Positions 48,434 through 60,471 of a stretch of 64,000 bases of DNA are shown here, piece after piece. The notes below the pieces were generated by a model that saw only the letters and a program-made list of their open reading frames with translations, ran no database searches and had not been told where the DNA came from. Within the stretch, counting starts at the first letter, position 1. Every line of letters begins with the position of its first letter. Both the position numbers and the translations under genes were made by a program. Origin of the DNA: Roridomyces roridus (taxonomy: Eukaryota > Basidiomycota > Agaricomycetes > Agaricales > Mycenaceae); contig JARKIF010000009.1 in NCBI GenBank assembly GCA_029378245.1, forward strand, positions 868,001 to 932,000, written 5' to 3'.

Positions 48434-51400
48434 ATGGCACATCTTCCAGTCCACATACCGCCCCTTGTCACACCTCTCCCTCCATCCAATGCAATCCCCA
48501 TCGACACTAGCCCAGAGGCACTGGGTCTCGAGTCGAAATCTGATGTCGAACTTTCGCAAAGCCGCGTGAAGCGGTTGTCAGAGAAGCTCGGTCGCAGTCT
48601 CAGCGGCAAGTCTTCCACCAAGCCTTCTCCTCCAAGCATCCCCAGGACAGTCTGCAACCTCTCCCCGCCACAGGCGCATGTTCAGCCTGAATCGGAAGGG
48701 CAAGGGACGGGCCGATGATGGTACGCGAGGATTGGCCCGGCTCCGTTCGCTGCTTAATTGTCTCTGTAGAGATGCACTCCGCTGCAAGCACCCCGAGAAG
48801 CGCGTCCTCCTCGCCCATTCAGGGCCAGCCTGCTGCAACCGACGACTCACCCTTCATTGTTCCCCCCTCCCCGACCCTCGCTCCTAGTCGCCCAGCACTA
48901 AGCGCCTTCCAGGGCGGAGGCTCCGTGAGTCCTTTAACGCGTTTCGTGCTAAACCTTCCGGATTAAATCTCAAATGCAGATGCGGGCGGGCACTCAAACC
49001 CTTATACAAGCCCTGCAGGCCCTGCCATGGACCGATCCTGACAACGAGGATGACGTTATTCCCCAGACTTTAAGCCCCGTCGACTCTGACAGCGATGAGG
49101 AGGAGGGCAAGCCAGGTGAGTGCACACTAAACCTCTCTTCGGATCCTCAAATGACCACTGCCAGCCGACCGTCTAGCATCTTCCATACATACTCTTTATC
49201 GGCCCTTGGCTCGCTCTCACAAGCTCAACCACCCCCATCGCAGACAGACCTTGCCGCAGTACGCCGTCAGCGAAGAGGAACCCGCTTCAGACGTAACCAT
49301 GGGCTCCGAGGAGGATCACGATGAGGACTTTGAAGAGGCCACTCCCCGGCCTGCGTATGCTGAGCGGCCGGTGCCTCTATCAGAACGTTTGCAACATCAC
49401 AAGGATGGCATGGCTCTTCCCCCTTCGATGATGAGGGCCGGAAGCATGGCTACAGTCAAGTTGCAACGCCGTGTCCGTCTGGCCGAGAAATTGAAGCAGG
49501 TGTTCGATCTCGATGGTATAGAAGAAGTCTGGGCTGGTAAGCGTGTATACCGCCTGCGCTCGTTTGTTTACTCAATGCCTCCTCAGAAATGCCTTGTTGG
49601 CTACTACGTTCCGTTCGTAAGTATTTTCGATTCGATCGAGTCATCGGTCCAGCTGAAGACGGTCCCAGTGCTCCAGGGCTACATGTATTTGACCAACTCG
49701 TATCTGTGCTTCTTTGCCCATATGCCGGCAAGAGAGGTCAGTGACTCGAATCTTCCATATTCATACTAACTATTTTGCGTAGGATCAAGTCCTCAAATCT
49801 GGCTCTCTGAATAAGAAGGCGCAGCGCACGAAGCGTTGGATCAAGCACTGGTTTGTGCTCAAGAACGACGCCCTTTCGTGGTACCAGTCGTCCTCTGATC
49901 CTTATTTCCCGCACGGCATCCTGGATCTCCGTTATGCAATTTCTTGCGACGCCCTTGGTGACAAGGAGTTCCGTGTGCGAACAAATCAGCGAACCGTGGT
50001 TTTAGCTGCCCCCTCTGGTCCCAGCCGTGAAGAATGGGTCAAAGCCATCCGGAAGGTCATCTTTAAAGCGCAGAATATGGGAGACAGCGTCAAGATCGCC
50101 ATCCCTTACTCGACGATCCTCGATGTCGACAAGTCCACTGCGATGGATTTCAGCGAAACCATCGAGGTCAAGGTCCTCGACAAGGACGAACATTTCTCTG
50201 TCGATTCGTACTTTTTCGCGTACTTTCACGACCTTCCCGCGGCTCTCGACCAGATTCGTGAGGCGGTACGAACCCACCGGGTTCAGCCAGAACAAGGCTC
50301 TCCCCAAGCCGTCATGGATACGACGGCACCTCGTGCTCCTGCTGCTCCCGAACGAGTACAAAGTCTACCCAATGTAGAGCCTCCCCGGTCGTCGTTCAGC
50401 ATCTCTTCTTTCCTACGGCCTCTACAGGAGACAATGTCCCTCAGCCGTCCGAGCACGTCCACAAGCCTCGAATCCGAAGGGTTCACCCACATTTCACGTC
50501 GCCCCAATTCCTCCTCCTTCATTCCCATGACCGCTTCCCCACGTTCCGAAAATGCCGAACTGCCATCTTCAGGCGACTCGCAAAACACGACGACACCAAC
50601 CGAACACACGTACCCTCCGTCCACTTCACTTTATCGCAATGATCCTGACCACGCCTTGAATAGAGAGAGCAGCGGGAGCTCATGGGGCGTGGCCGTTCCC
50701 TCTTGGCTACGTGGTCCACGACGGGTCTTTGGCGGAAGCACAGATTCGGCTCTCACCTCACCGGCCACAAATCGTGTTCGGGAAGTGTATTCGAGCACCA
50801 TGTCGTCACCGGCACCAGGCAGTCGAGGAAGCGGACTCGGGGACTTGGCATTCAGTGTCCTTGATACACCCAATTCTGCGGTGGACCCCGAGATGGAGGA
50901 CAAGTTCCGAAACGTGTTTGCATACGACGAGAAGGAGACGTTGCTTGGGTGTACGTTCACTGCATACTTTATTCATTCCCGGTATTCACTCACCTTTGTT
51001 AGACTTTCCCGGTTATCTTTTCCGACTGCTACCGGTTGCCGGACGCCTCTACATTTCGACGAATTATTTTTGTTTCAAATCTACGGGTGCGCTTTCTTCC
51101 AGGACGCGGGTAGGTTTTTCACTTCTCCATGTTTCTTGTTGACGTATGTGTGGCAGATGACGCTTCCTATTCGGGATCTGCTCGCAACAGAGAAGACCAA
51201 GGCGACGCGATTTGGCCACCACGGTCTTATTGTTATCATCAAGGGGCACGAGGAGCTGTTTTTCGAATTTAGTGCCGAGGAGAAGCGGGATGCTTTTGTG
51301 GCCCTCCTCGAGCGACAGATGGAGGACACTCGTCGTCGTCTGGGCACCGAAACGACTACAACCCCCGGGGAACGAGATGCACTGATCCTCGAAGAATTCG

Positions 51401-53333
51401 AGCCCACGCCAACCACGGTCGATCCGGCGCCTGCTGCTGACAATTTGGCGGACTCGTTACCTGCGTTGATGTTTACATCCGCGTCTTCCACGTTCCTTAC
51501 ATTCAAGCCCAAGAAGAGTCTGCATTTTACGTTCTTGACGATTGGGTCCCGTGGGGATGTCCAGCCGTATATTGCCCTTGCCAAGGGCTTGATGGCTGAC
51601 GGACATAAGACCCGCATTGCGACCCACGGCGAGTTCAAGGAGTGGATCGAGTCGGTGTGTGGTATTGTTTTGTATAACGGCCCGACACTGATTGCCGATA
51701 GCACGGCATTGAATTCGGCTTCGTGGGAGGTGACCCAGCCGAGCTGATGCGCATATGCATCGAGAATGGTACTTTTACAGTCTCCTTCCTGAAGGAGGGC
51801 TTGCAGAAGGTACCGAAATTGCTAAATCACCTATTCTCGAGACTGATCTCTCTTAGTTCCGTGGCTGGCTCGACGACTTGCTCAAGAACTCTTGGGAAGC
51901 TTGCCAGGGCACCGACGTACTCGTGGAGAGCCCCAGCGCTATGGGGGGCTACCATATCGCGGAGGCGCTTGCTATTCCATATTTCCGGGCGTTCACGATG
52001 ACGTGGACACGAACCAGGGCCTATCCTCATGCCTTTGCGGTCCCTGAACGCAAGATGGGCGGAGGGTACAATTACATGACCTACGTTATGTTTGACCAAA
52101 TCTTCTGGCGGGCCATTTCGGGTCAGATTAACCGCTGGCGGAAGAATGTCTTGCATTTGGGCAGCACGAGCTTGGATAAGATGGAACCCCACAAGATCCC
52201 GTTCTGTACAACTTCAGCCCCCAGATAGTTCCCCCTCCGTTGGATTGGCCGGAGTGGATTCGGGTTACAGGTAATTGACTGTTAACTCTCCCTGGCAATT
52301 CTAACCGTATTACAAGGGTATTGGTTCCTACCTGACGCGGACGTGAGCGCCAAGAAATGGGCGCCTCCGGAGGACCTGGTCAAATTCATCGACCAAGCCC
52401 GTGCTGATGGCAAGAAAGTGGTCTACATCGGATTTGGCAGTATCGTCGTTTCTGATCCCAAGACAATGACTCGCTGCGTCGTGGATGCTGTATTGAACAG
52501 CGGTGTACGGGCGATCTTGTCTAAAGGGTGGTCCGATCGCCTGCAAGCAAAGGCGAGCGACGCATCCGAGCCCGAAGTGCCTCTTCCCAAGGAAATTTAC
52601 CCAATATCGTCGATCCCCATGATTGGTTGTTCCAACGGATCGGTAAGAAACAATTGTCTCATGCCTCGGTGGTTTAACTGGAACATTTCTCCCAGATGCA
52701 TGCTGTCACCATGGAGGCGCAGGAACCACGGGCGCAAGCTTGAGAGCTGGAATTCCCACTGTGATCCGACCGTTCTTCGGTGACCAGTTCTTCTGGGCAG
52801 ACCGGGTGGAAGCTCTGGGTGTCGGAACCGGCGTTCGGAAACTCACGGTGGACAATTTGACCGAAGCTCTCATCTCGGCGACCACCGACATCAAGCAAAT
52901 AGACCGCGCTCGGCTGATGGGCGAGCAGATCCGGGCCGAAGATGGCGTCAGCACGGCTATAGAATCCATCTACCGCGACATGGACTATGCTCGGTCCCTT
53001 ATAAAGCGCGTCCCCGACTCGGACGATGACCTCGACGATGAGGCCGGCGAACACTCCACAATCCGCCGCCGCTGGTCACGTACCGGAGAGCAGTCCGGCT
53101 ATAGTTCGAGCGGAGGATCTGCCCCTGGTGGTGCTCCAAGTGAGGATTGGAGTCTCATTTCCGAGGACGGACGCAGATCGTCTGTCAGTTCTCAGGCCAG
53201 CGACAGCCCTGATCGTTCTTATAAACGAAAGAGCTTGTCTGCTGCTGTATTATCTGTATTACCATCTTCTGGACGGCGCGCCGTCGCTACTGAAACACGT
53301 ACAGCCTCCCTATCTACAACTTCTAATCCCTAG
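48434..53333 (+). CDS. ATG26: Sterol 3-beta-glucosyltransferase (GRAM-PH-GT1)
   Basis: This enzyme transfers glucose from UDP-glucose to ergosterol; in some fungi it also acts in peroxisome degradation. Order: disordered N-terminus from [20 protein letters not shown]; first GRAM half ([28 protein letters not shown]); PH domain ([34 protein letters not shown]); second GRAM ([30 protein letters not shown]); glycosyltransferase N-lobe [21 protein letters not shown]-lobe [13 protein letters not shown]; and the nucleotide-sugar motif [20 protein letters not shown]. The frame is lost by one base at 52203-52205 (one C missing before LYNFSPQIV) and at 52615-52618 (one C missing before HDWLFQRID). Both are in C runs, so assembly error is likely. 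The end at 53333 follows a Ser-rich tail. Confidence 0.92.
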
Positions 53334-53408
53334 ATGTTCGTTTTTGTGTAATAACTAATGCTCATGCTACTACATCCATGTTGTAATCAATTATTTGGAA
53401 CCCCAACT

Positions 53409-54673
53409 CTACTTGCTTTCATCTTCATAATGCTCTGAGAACACTTGCTTGCTGAACTGGCCAAAGGAAAGTTTGTCCGAGAGCTGCTGGTCGACGTTGG
53501 GCTGCATGAAGACTGCCAGTGTCTCTCTGGAGATCTTGTCCGTGCCCGAGCCCATTCCGACTCGAACGCAGTGCGGCGTGGCGCGTAGAGACAGACCCGT
53601 GGCGACTTCGAGAGCTTCGCCGGTTTGGAATGCCAGGCAGTCGGTGGGGATTGATACTTTGGTCAAAGTTCCACCGCGTGTTCGGATGTAGAGTCCGGAG
53701 GATTCGGACGGGGAGGGGACGATTTCTGGGCCAGACGCGCCCTCGCGAAGATACATCGCCTAACGAGAGCCTCAGCAACTGTGATGGCAGACAAAATCGA
53801 GAACCTACAGAGCATAGACCAGTTAGGATGCTGTGGTCCCGGTGCCAGCCGCACCAGTCGTCGACGGATTCATCGCCGGGTGCCGCCCCGAATCTGCGGT
53901 GGGTGGCGGGAAGTAATGTAAGAGGCGTGCCTTGGCCGTTGAGCTCTCTTTGATCAAGTTGGAGATGGAGACATTCAAGTGGGGAGTAGCTGAAAGATGA
54001 TGAGTGGATGGCTGGAAGAGGTAGTATGACATACCGAATGCCTCGCAGGCGGTAGCAAGCGCACAACCAACCTCGAAAATGAACCCGCCAAGCTGCTTGA
54101 AGGCTTGCTCGTAGCCTTCTACGCCAGCTTCGTCCGCCTTGGGCCCTGAAATTCATTAGTGGGAAGCAAATGAGAGTTGGACGCTTGCATACATATATTC
54201 CTGTTATAATACTCTGGGTATTCCTCCCGAAGCTCAGCAGCCACATCGGGATCATCCACGACCGGGTTGGCGTAGAAAGAGCCCTTGAGAACGTCTGGTT
54301 TTCCGTTCATGATTTCTTTGCCGTGCGACCAGCCAAACGAATAACGACTGCGAGCATCTGCGTATTTTTCGCGTACAGATTCTTCAAGATGGGCGAACTC
54401 GTAAGACAACTTCAAGAGCTTTCTCCCGATACACGGGATACACGGCCGGAAGGTCAGTCACGATGATAACCCCAAGACATTCTGGACTAGACCCGAATGC
54501 CTTTTCTGCACTTGCTGTTCAATGAAAGTTGGCGAAGAGATCAGACCGCACCGCACCAATCGAGCCACTGAGCGAATGCGGGGACGAGATGAGATCCTCA
54601 TACGATATCGAGACTACTTCGGACGCCTGGACTCGTGAATAAAATGCAGCATTCGACGGTTTGCCCTTACCAT
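53409..54673 (-). CDS. 2-oxoglutarate/Fe(II)-dependent oxygenase (isopenicillin-N-synthase-like)
   Basis: This is a soluble oxygenase of the 2OG-Fe(II) superfamily with unknown substrate. The first exon appears to be only the ATG at 54673, with GTAAGG directly after it; the protein then reads ASEVVSISYEDLISSPHSLS, AFGSSPECLGVIIVTDLPAV and YSFGWSHGKEIMNGKPDVLK with GSFYANPVVDDPD. The iron site begins WCGWHRDHSILTGL (HxD), and the distal histidine and RxS-like Arg lie in LRATPHCVRVGMGSG. One base is missing from the C run at 53886-53889; an extra base there would read DSGAAPGDESVDDWCGWHRD. The C-terminus ends SKQVFSEHYEDESK. Confidence 0.82.
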
Positions 54674-54832
54674 GTTGATAAGAGAAGACGAAAGGGGTAA
54701 CTCACGACCCCGTGCCTCACGCGCCTCATTTGATGCATCCTTAATCTTCTTCGTCTCTGACCGGCTCGCCTCAAACTCTCAGATACAGTACATATGATAC
54801 AGAACATAATTTACCGTCCCTCCGTAGATACT

Positions 54833-57800
54833 CTAAGACCCGTTCAGCTTGATGGACCCTCCCTCTATCAACGGAACCTCCTCCTTGATATTAATATTAG
54901 CCAGCGCCTCCCGGACAGCAGTGCCCGTGTCATCGACACTATGCAGGAATCTCAACAATTCCTTGCACAACTGCGAGTCTTTGGCCGCGACTGCACTGGC
55001 GAGTAACCGGTGGACATCATTGTGCTTCTCGTCCAGTTGTTCCAGGTTGTGCAACACCAAGAGGTAGGATCCAGCCGTTTTGAGCTGCCCCGATTCCAGG
55101 CAAGTCTGAAAGTTTTGTCAATGCGACGATCCAGTCCAGTTGGAAAAGAGATATACTTCGAAAAGCAGCTTGGGATTCCCGACAATGCTAAACAAACGCT
55201 TCCAGCGCGTCATCTCCGTTTTCCGGGCACAACCAACAACGACATCCAAAGCAGCATCGAAATGGTCGAGGAACTCGACAACCGTGGGCAAGACGTCTTC
55301 CTCCGTCAACGCTCCCATCGCCCGTCGTCTTCATCCCATTCGACTACGGTGTGCAGGAGAATCTCCAGCGCATGTGCGAAAAATACCAGATTCTGGTAAT
55401 GTGAAGCGAGTGTAACGGCTTCATTCACTTGGCGTGCTTGAAGATGAATAATAGGATGTGCGTGAGGAAGAGGTGCGACTGTTTGGACGTGTTCAGTGCA
55501 CATAGATTTGACAGAAAGTAAAAGGACCGACACTTGTCGCATGGCGGAAGATGACGAACGGAAGGACTGGATCGTGAGACAACTTCGTGTTCTGCTCCAA
55601 TGATGATTCCCTTGTCCATCAGGACGGCTACCAAATTCAGTAGGCCAAAAACCAAGTGGAATCGCACTCACATAAAGGATAAAAATCCAAGGGGATATTT
55701 ACGCTCTCTTTCACAGCATCCTGATGTTCCTGGTCGTCACCCCGTGGCGCCTCGATAGCGAGAGCGTTGAGCCAGACTCGAAGTCCCTGACCATCATACG
55801 CCCAAAGAGAATTCTCCAGCGCACTGATCCCTCTCAGATGAATCCAGCAAAATTCAATCCGGTCTGCAAAGATTTGCATATCGTACTTGACTTCCTGGTC
55901 TCCTGACTACGAGCAGTGAGCGGTGGCTGTAGTATGTTCATTTGCTCTTACCTTCCTAGGACGTAGAAGAATGAGCTGGCCACCAACCACCATCAACACA
56001 GTCGCAACAGCCAAGTCGTCGACAGGATCACCCAGCTCTGTACCTGGTTAGAAAAATGGAAATGGAATCGCGTTGACTCACGCTTCTGAGCACTGGGTAT
56101 CATCCAACTGAGCATCCTCACGGCGCTGGGCACTGCTATGATGCCATTGAAAGTGATGCTTCCACACAAGTGCAGTTTGATCGTATCAGCCGTCGGCACG
56201 ATCAGATAATGGAACAGTGTGTTGTCCGCCGTGTAGACAAGTAAAGAATTGTCCACCAGGGACAGAATCACCACCGCGCTTGATATTATTTCACGGTGGA
56301 GAACGTTCTGGTTGCTGAGTTCCATGTCACGGGAATAAAGCCTGATCTATTCCATCGGTGAGTCGATGAAAATCGGGGGCAGCAGGAGAGCAGACCTGGA
56401 ATGATTTTGCCACTTCGACCGCCGCAATGAGAACATGGTGGAACCAGACCATGCCCCCCTTGACAATGAACGCCTGCTCTTGGATCTCGTCCGCAAATAT
56501 CTTCCATCGGCCCGACGTCGAGCTATAATGTATCAATCCCCGCCGACCGGCGATCGCTATAAGCCTGCCGTCGCTACTGAGAGACGAATATCGAATAGGC
56601 CAGTTTGTAGCAAGATAGCTTTGGGGGATCTTGATGTGTTGCCAGACGTCGGATTCGGGATTGATGACACTCATGTCGGGTTGGTCCGCCCCGCGGTACA
56701 CAAGCGCGCGATCATCCATCTGGAGGAACGCGTATCGTGTGTTGTCTGGCGCCAGCTGGCCCGTCGACGCGCTCTTGGCGAATGGGATAACGAACAGCTG
56801 GCCGTCAAGCTCTGCCCAATTTTTTAAGATAAAGCAGCAAAAAAATGGATGAATTACTGTTTGGTGTCGCCTGCGCCAGAACCACGAGCTCAAAGTTCCC
56901 GGGTGCCCAGAACTGGTTTCTATCAGCTCCAAAGAATGGTCGCCATCAGAAAATACTCACCAGTTCGCGGATCCCAAACATGAAGGTGTCTTGGAATCTA
57001 CGTCACTCCGTCAGAGAAAGAATCCAGAGAGGAGAAACCCATACTTTGCTCCTTCAGCCTTGAGATCCACGTCCTCGACTCCAAAGCCTTTCGCCAAACA
57101 CCGTCCCCCAACGCTGAAAATCGCCCACCCGTCCCGCCATCCGACTGCAAGCACATAGCCATCCCCGCTCCACTCCATCGTACACACCGGACCGAGCGAG
57201 CGATTAAAAGGCACCGGCACGTCGATCTGCACAGATGGTGGCGCCAACTCGGACGGAAATGGAGTGTACTGCAGCGCACCGCCGGCCATCCCGACTGCAA
57301 TGAGCGAGAACTTGCCATTGATGGCCACTGCGACCGCCCTACGCGGCTCGCTGTACACTTGCACGTCCCTTGCCTTTACTGTTACTGCTGTCGTCGCCAT
57401 CAGACGAGGCTTGGTACGACGACTCTTCATCGACATCTTCTTCAGATTCAATCCGCCGTGACTTTTGTACCCACCGAGGAGTCTCAAAGTCATGTACGCA
57501 CGTCCCTTGCCATTGCGGTTTCGGCTCCTTTGCAGATCCGGTCGAGGCAGACTGGTGGTGGCGCGGCTTAATCACTTCTTCCAGATTCTCTGAATCCGAA
57601 GGTCTGATCGTCTCGCTCAACCCAACAAAGTAGGCGCGTCCATCCGAGGTTATCCACGTCTCGACGCCCGTGGTCCTAGAGTAGAGAATCTTTGTCGCAG
57701 TGACTGCAGAGAATTAGTTACGATGAGGGCAAAGCATAGGAAACACACCATCTGGTTCCACGAAAAAGTCGAAATCATGGTCATTGAATATCCACTGTCT

Positions 57801-58494
57801 CGTAGCTCCCAAAGTGAGTCTTGCGTTGCTCCCCATGGGCGACTGCCTCTTCATCTTCTTCCTCTACTTCGGGCCAGGGTATTCGCTGAATCGCCGGCGG
57901 ATTTTTGGTAGAGAATAATATATATTGCTTTCGCGGCGACACGCAAATGAGCCCTCCCTCGACGCGTATAACGCCCTCGAAGCGCAGACTGACACACTGG
58001 AGGGGAAGGCCTTCGCCAGGCCCAGGGAGGAAATAATTGCGGCTGCTGCTGGGCAGCGGAGGCGGGAACATTTATGGGGGTGTCGGCGTCATACTACGAC
58101 GGTTATGAGGACCAGGTACGATTGGGAGGTCTGTGCACTGGGTTCAACCAAGCACGCAACAGTAGCTTATGAATTGACCTGTATGATAATCCGTCCTCCA
58201 TCTGGAGACCAGTGGACCGCGATGTTTTCACCGTGGTCGAGGATCGAGGCGGGGGTTCGCGAGAGGTATGCTAGGACAGCGGAAGGCTGGACTTGCACGT
58301 CATGACGAGCTCATTTTCGTCGGGCAACGACTCACCCTGACGCGCCAAATGGAAACACCCGTCCTGCTCAAGGTGCAGAATAGAGATTTTCGAGGACTGG
58401 GAACTAGGGCGACGAGCTTCTCAGCTTCTGGTGGCAGATTGGGGAGAGCAGGGACTGAGGACAGCTGGGTTGCGGTGGTGGTTGGGAAGTACAT
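54833..58494 (-). CDS. RIC1: RIC1-type subunit of the Rab6/Ypt6 exchange factor complex
   Basis: This is a large protein that with RGP1 activates the Golgi Rab GTPase Ypt6/Rab6. The start at 58494 reads [20 protein letters not shown], followed by [17 protein letters not shown], as in RIC1. Next are the propeller parts: [31 protein letters not shown] and [20 protein letters not shown], then [18 protein letters not shown]. The helical C-terminal RIC1 domain is seen as [51 protein letters not shown] and [20 protein letters not shown], ending GGSIKLNGS. The frame around 55440-55560 ([30 protein letters not shown]) changes twice without clear introns, probably further one-base indels. Confidence 0.9.
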
Positions 58495-58641
58495 TGGAAA
58501 GACATGAAGTTCTTCTCCCTGCGGTGAGAGTTGCCGGACACGGACAGCACACGGTCGCGATCAGGGAGACTTTCATTTCACATCGACAAAGCTACTAATA
58601 CACGGATACTATAGGTGAGTACATACAACGCCCGCCGGCAC

Positions 58642-59482
58642 TTATTCTGTGCGAGAAGGGGGACGTAGCCAGGCCTTGAGCCGAGACCATGAGTTTTGGG
58701 CGCGAGGAATGCCGTGGGTGTCGTCGGTACCAATTTTGGGTTCCGCCGGAGTGGGTTCCCTTCTGGTGGGTCCCGGGGAAGTAAATAGTATCGCAGTCTC
58801 CTCAGCATTCCCGAGGGCCATTGGCATCCGAGACTGGCGCAAAAGTTGCACGATTAGAGACACTCCCTCGCGAGACTGGGAGAATGATAGTTAAATTTCG
58901 CCACGCGATGGGAAAGACAAGCGTACCCGTTGGAGATTGGCCTTGAACTTGTTCAGACCGTGGGCTTCAATCCGCTTGGTCAGCCCCCACCCGAATCCAC
59001 TCAGTATCCTCGCTTCCGTGTGTTGCAAGGTTTTCCTGTCCAAGCGTGTGTGAGAAAACGATAGAAGCAAATGGCAGACGACCCACCCTTCTGGAGTGGA
59101 CCGAAAGGTGACCGTCTCCTCCACCTGCATGATTTTGACGTGGTCGAGATTGCTGGTCTTGCATCTGACAGTGCGGCCAACAGGGTCGACCTCGCTTTCC
59201 TCGATAACCCATGTCTCAGCTCGACTGACGATTCCCCTGGGGAACCACCGGGGCATTGCACCTCTCTTGAGGATGAGACGCCTCGTCAAGAGAGAACCGG
59301 AAGGAGTGACGGAGCGCGAAACGACGTCGCAAGAAATGACATGGGAGGCGTAGGGATTTGGATAGCGCAAAAAGAAGGCAAGGGTTACAATTGACCACGG
59401 ATCACTGAAATGGGTTAGAAAAGGCGCAGAACAGAGAGGAGTGGACTGACTCGTATGAGAAGGATTGGGCGAAGAACTTCAT
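58642..59482 (-). CDS. PRELI/MSF1-domain protein (UPS-like mitochondrial lipid carrier)
   Basis: This is a small protein with a PRELI/MSF1 fold; family members (Ups1-3) move phosphatidic acid or phosphatidylserine between mitochondrial membranes. The start at 59482 gives MKFFAQSFSYD joined to DPWSIVTLAFFLRYPNPYAS across an intron with CAG at about 59405. It continues HVISCDVVSRSVTPSGSLLT, GAMPRWFPRGIVSRAETWVI, HVKIMQVEETVTFRSTPEGW, SGFGWGLTKRIEAHGLNKFK. After NLQR an intron leads to SREGVSLIVQLLRQSRMPMA and a tail with EPTPAEPKIGTDDTHG, stop at 58642. If that last intron were not removed the protein would stop at 58891. The exact Ups class cannot be decided here. Confidence 0.85.
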
Positions 59483-59699
59483 GGTGGTACTTCATAAGTT
59501 GCGTCGCCGCCGAGCACTGATGGGCTGCGGCACAGCATGACATGATGGCTGGGCTTTGTCTCGATCGTCCACCATGCTCCTCGACTCTCAACTGGAACCC
59601 ACGGGCTTTCTGACGATCTTAGTGACTCGACGTTCACGAAAACAGGCGGCTACTCCCGACACAATAAGCTAGCCCCGGGATCAAATTACCTTTCGCAGC

Positions 59700-60400
59700 A
59701 TGACAATTAAGGCGTTACATATACCAGTTCTGCAAGCCTACCCTCTCCCAGCAAACATGCAACAAGTATTAGGGCGACAATCCACCCCACCAACGCCGTC
59801 CAGCTCCCAATTTCACGCTTTAACATGGTGGACCTGGCTTTTTCACAACCTGGCATCCTTCTGGAAGCCAAACCGCACCGACAACACTCAGCGACCCGAC
59901 CCGGATCCTCAGCAGTTGAGGCTGCATAGGCTGATGCAGCGACGAGGCAGGGAAATTGAGCGAGCGCAAGCCAGTCGCCGCGGGGTCGTTGTGTCGTTTT
60001 GTGGACCAGCCGAGTTCAGGCTACCACCAGAGAACCGGAAGGAGGGAACAAGGAGTTGGCTCTCCCACTGGCTCATGAGCCATCTTTACGTCCATTAGAC
60101 GGCACCCAGCTCGTCGAATCATGGTTGTCTTGCCGAGAAGACGACACGCTCTCCGACGCATCCTCCACGCCCGATGCCCCTTCTTCCACTTCACTGTCCT
60201 CAACCAGCTCGGAAGAGCTCGATGAGACAGACGACGAAGCGGAAATTCAAGAATTACAAGAACTACTCAGCGAAACGGATTTTGACTCCGATTCCGATGA
60301 CATCCCGTCTATGAGGAAACATGGGACGGTTGCCTTGGATGAGATGTTTCAGTTGGACGGTGGAAGGAAGATTATGCGCACTGCTTCCATGTACTTATGA
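59700..60400 (+). CDS. Unrecognised acidic-tailed protein, frame change inside
   Basis: No family is recognised. From ATG 59700 the frame reads MTIKALHIPVLQAYPLPANM, then a hydrophobic stretch HALTWWTWLFHNLASFW, then RLMQRRGREIERAQASRRGV and CGPAEFRLPPENRKEG. From about 60040 the protein-like text moves to the next frame: NKELALPLAHEPSLRPLDGT, then an acidic Ser/Glu-rich segment (ETDDEAEIQELQELLSETDF) and GGRKIMRTASMYL, stop at 60398-60400. No intron fits the change, which falls in 'ggaaggaggg'. It may be a real gene with a one-base assembly error. Confidence 0.5.
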
Positions 60401-60471
60401 ATATATTCGACGTGCCTTGGTCCAGAGGACGCACACGTGACCGTAACGGAGAACCGCCACGCCGATCCGAC

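Noticed and set aside
53425..54255. 276-codon minus-strand ORF read as a separate protein
   Set aside because: Only its part around 53820-53890 (WCGWHRDHS) is real, as an exon of the 2OG oxygenase; the rest is intron or wrong frame.
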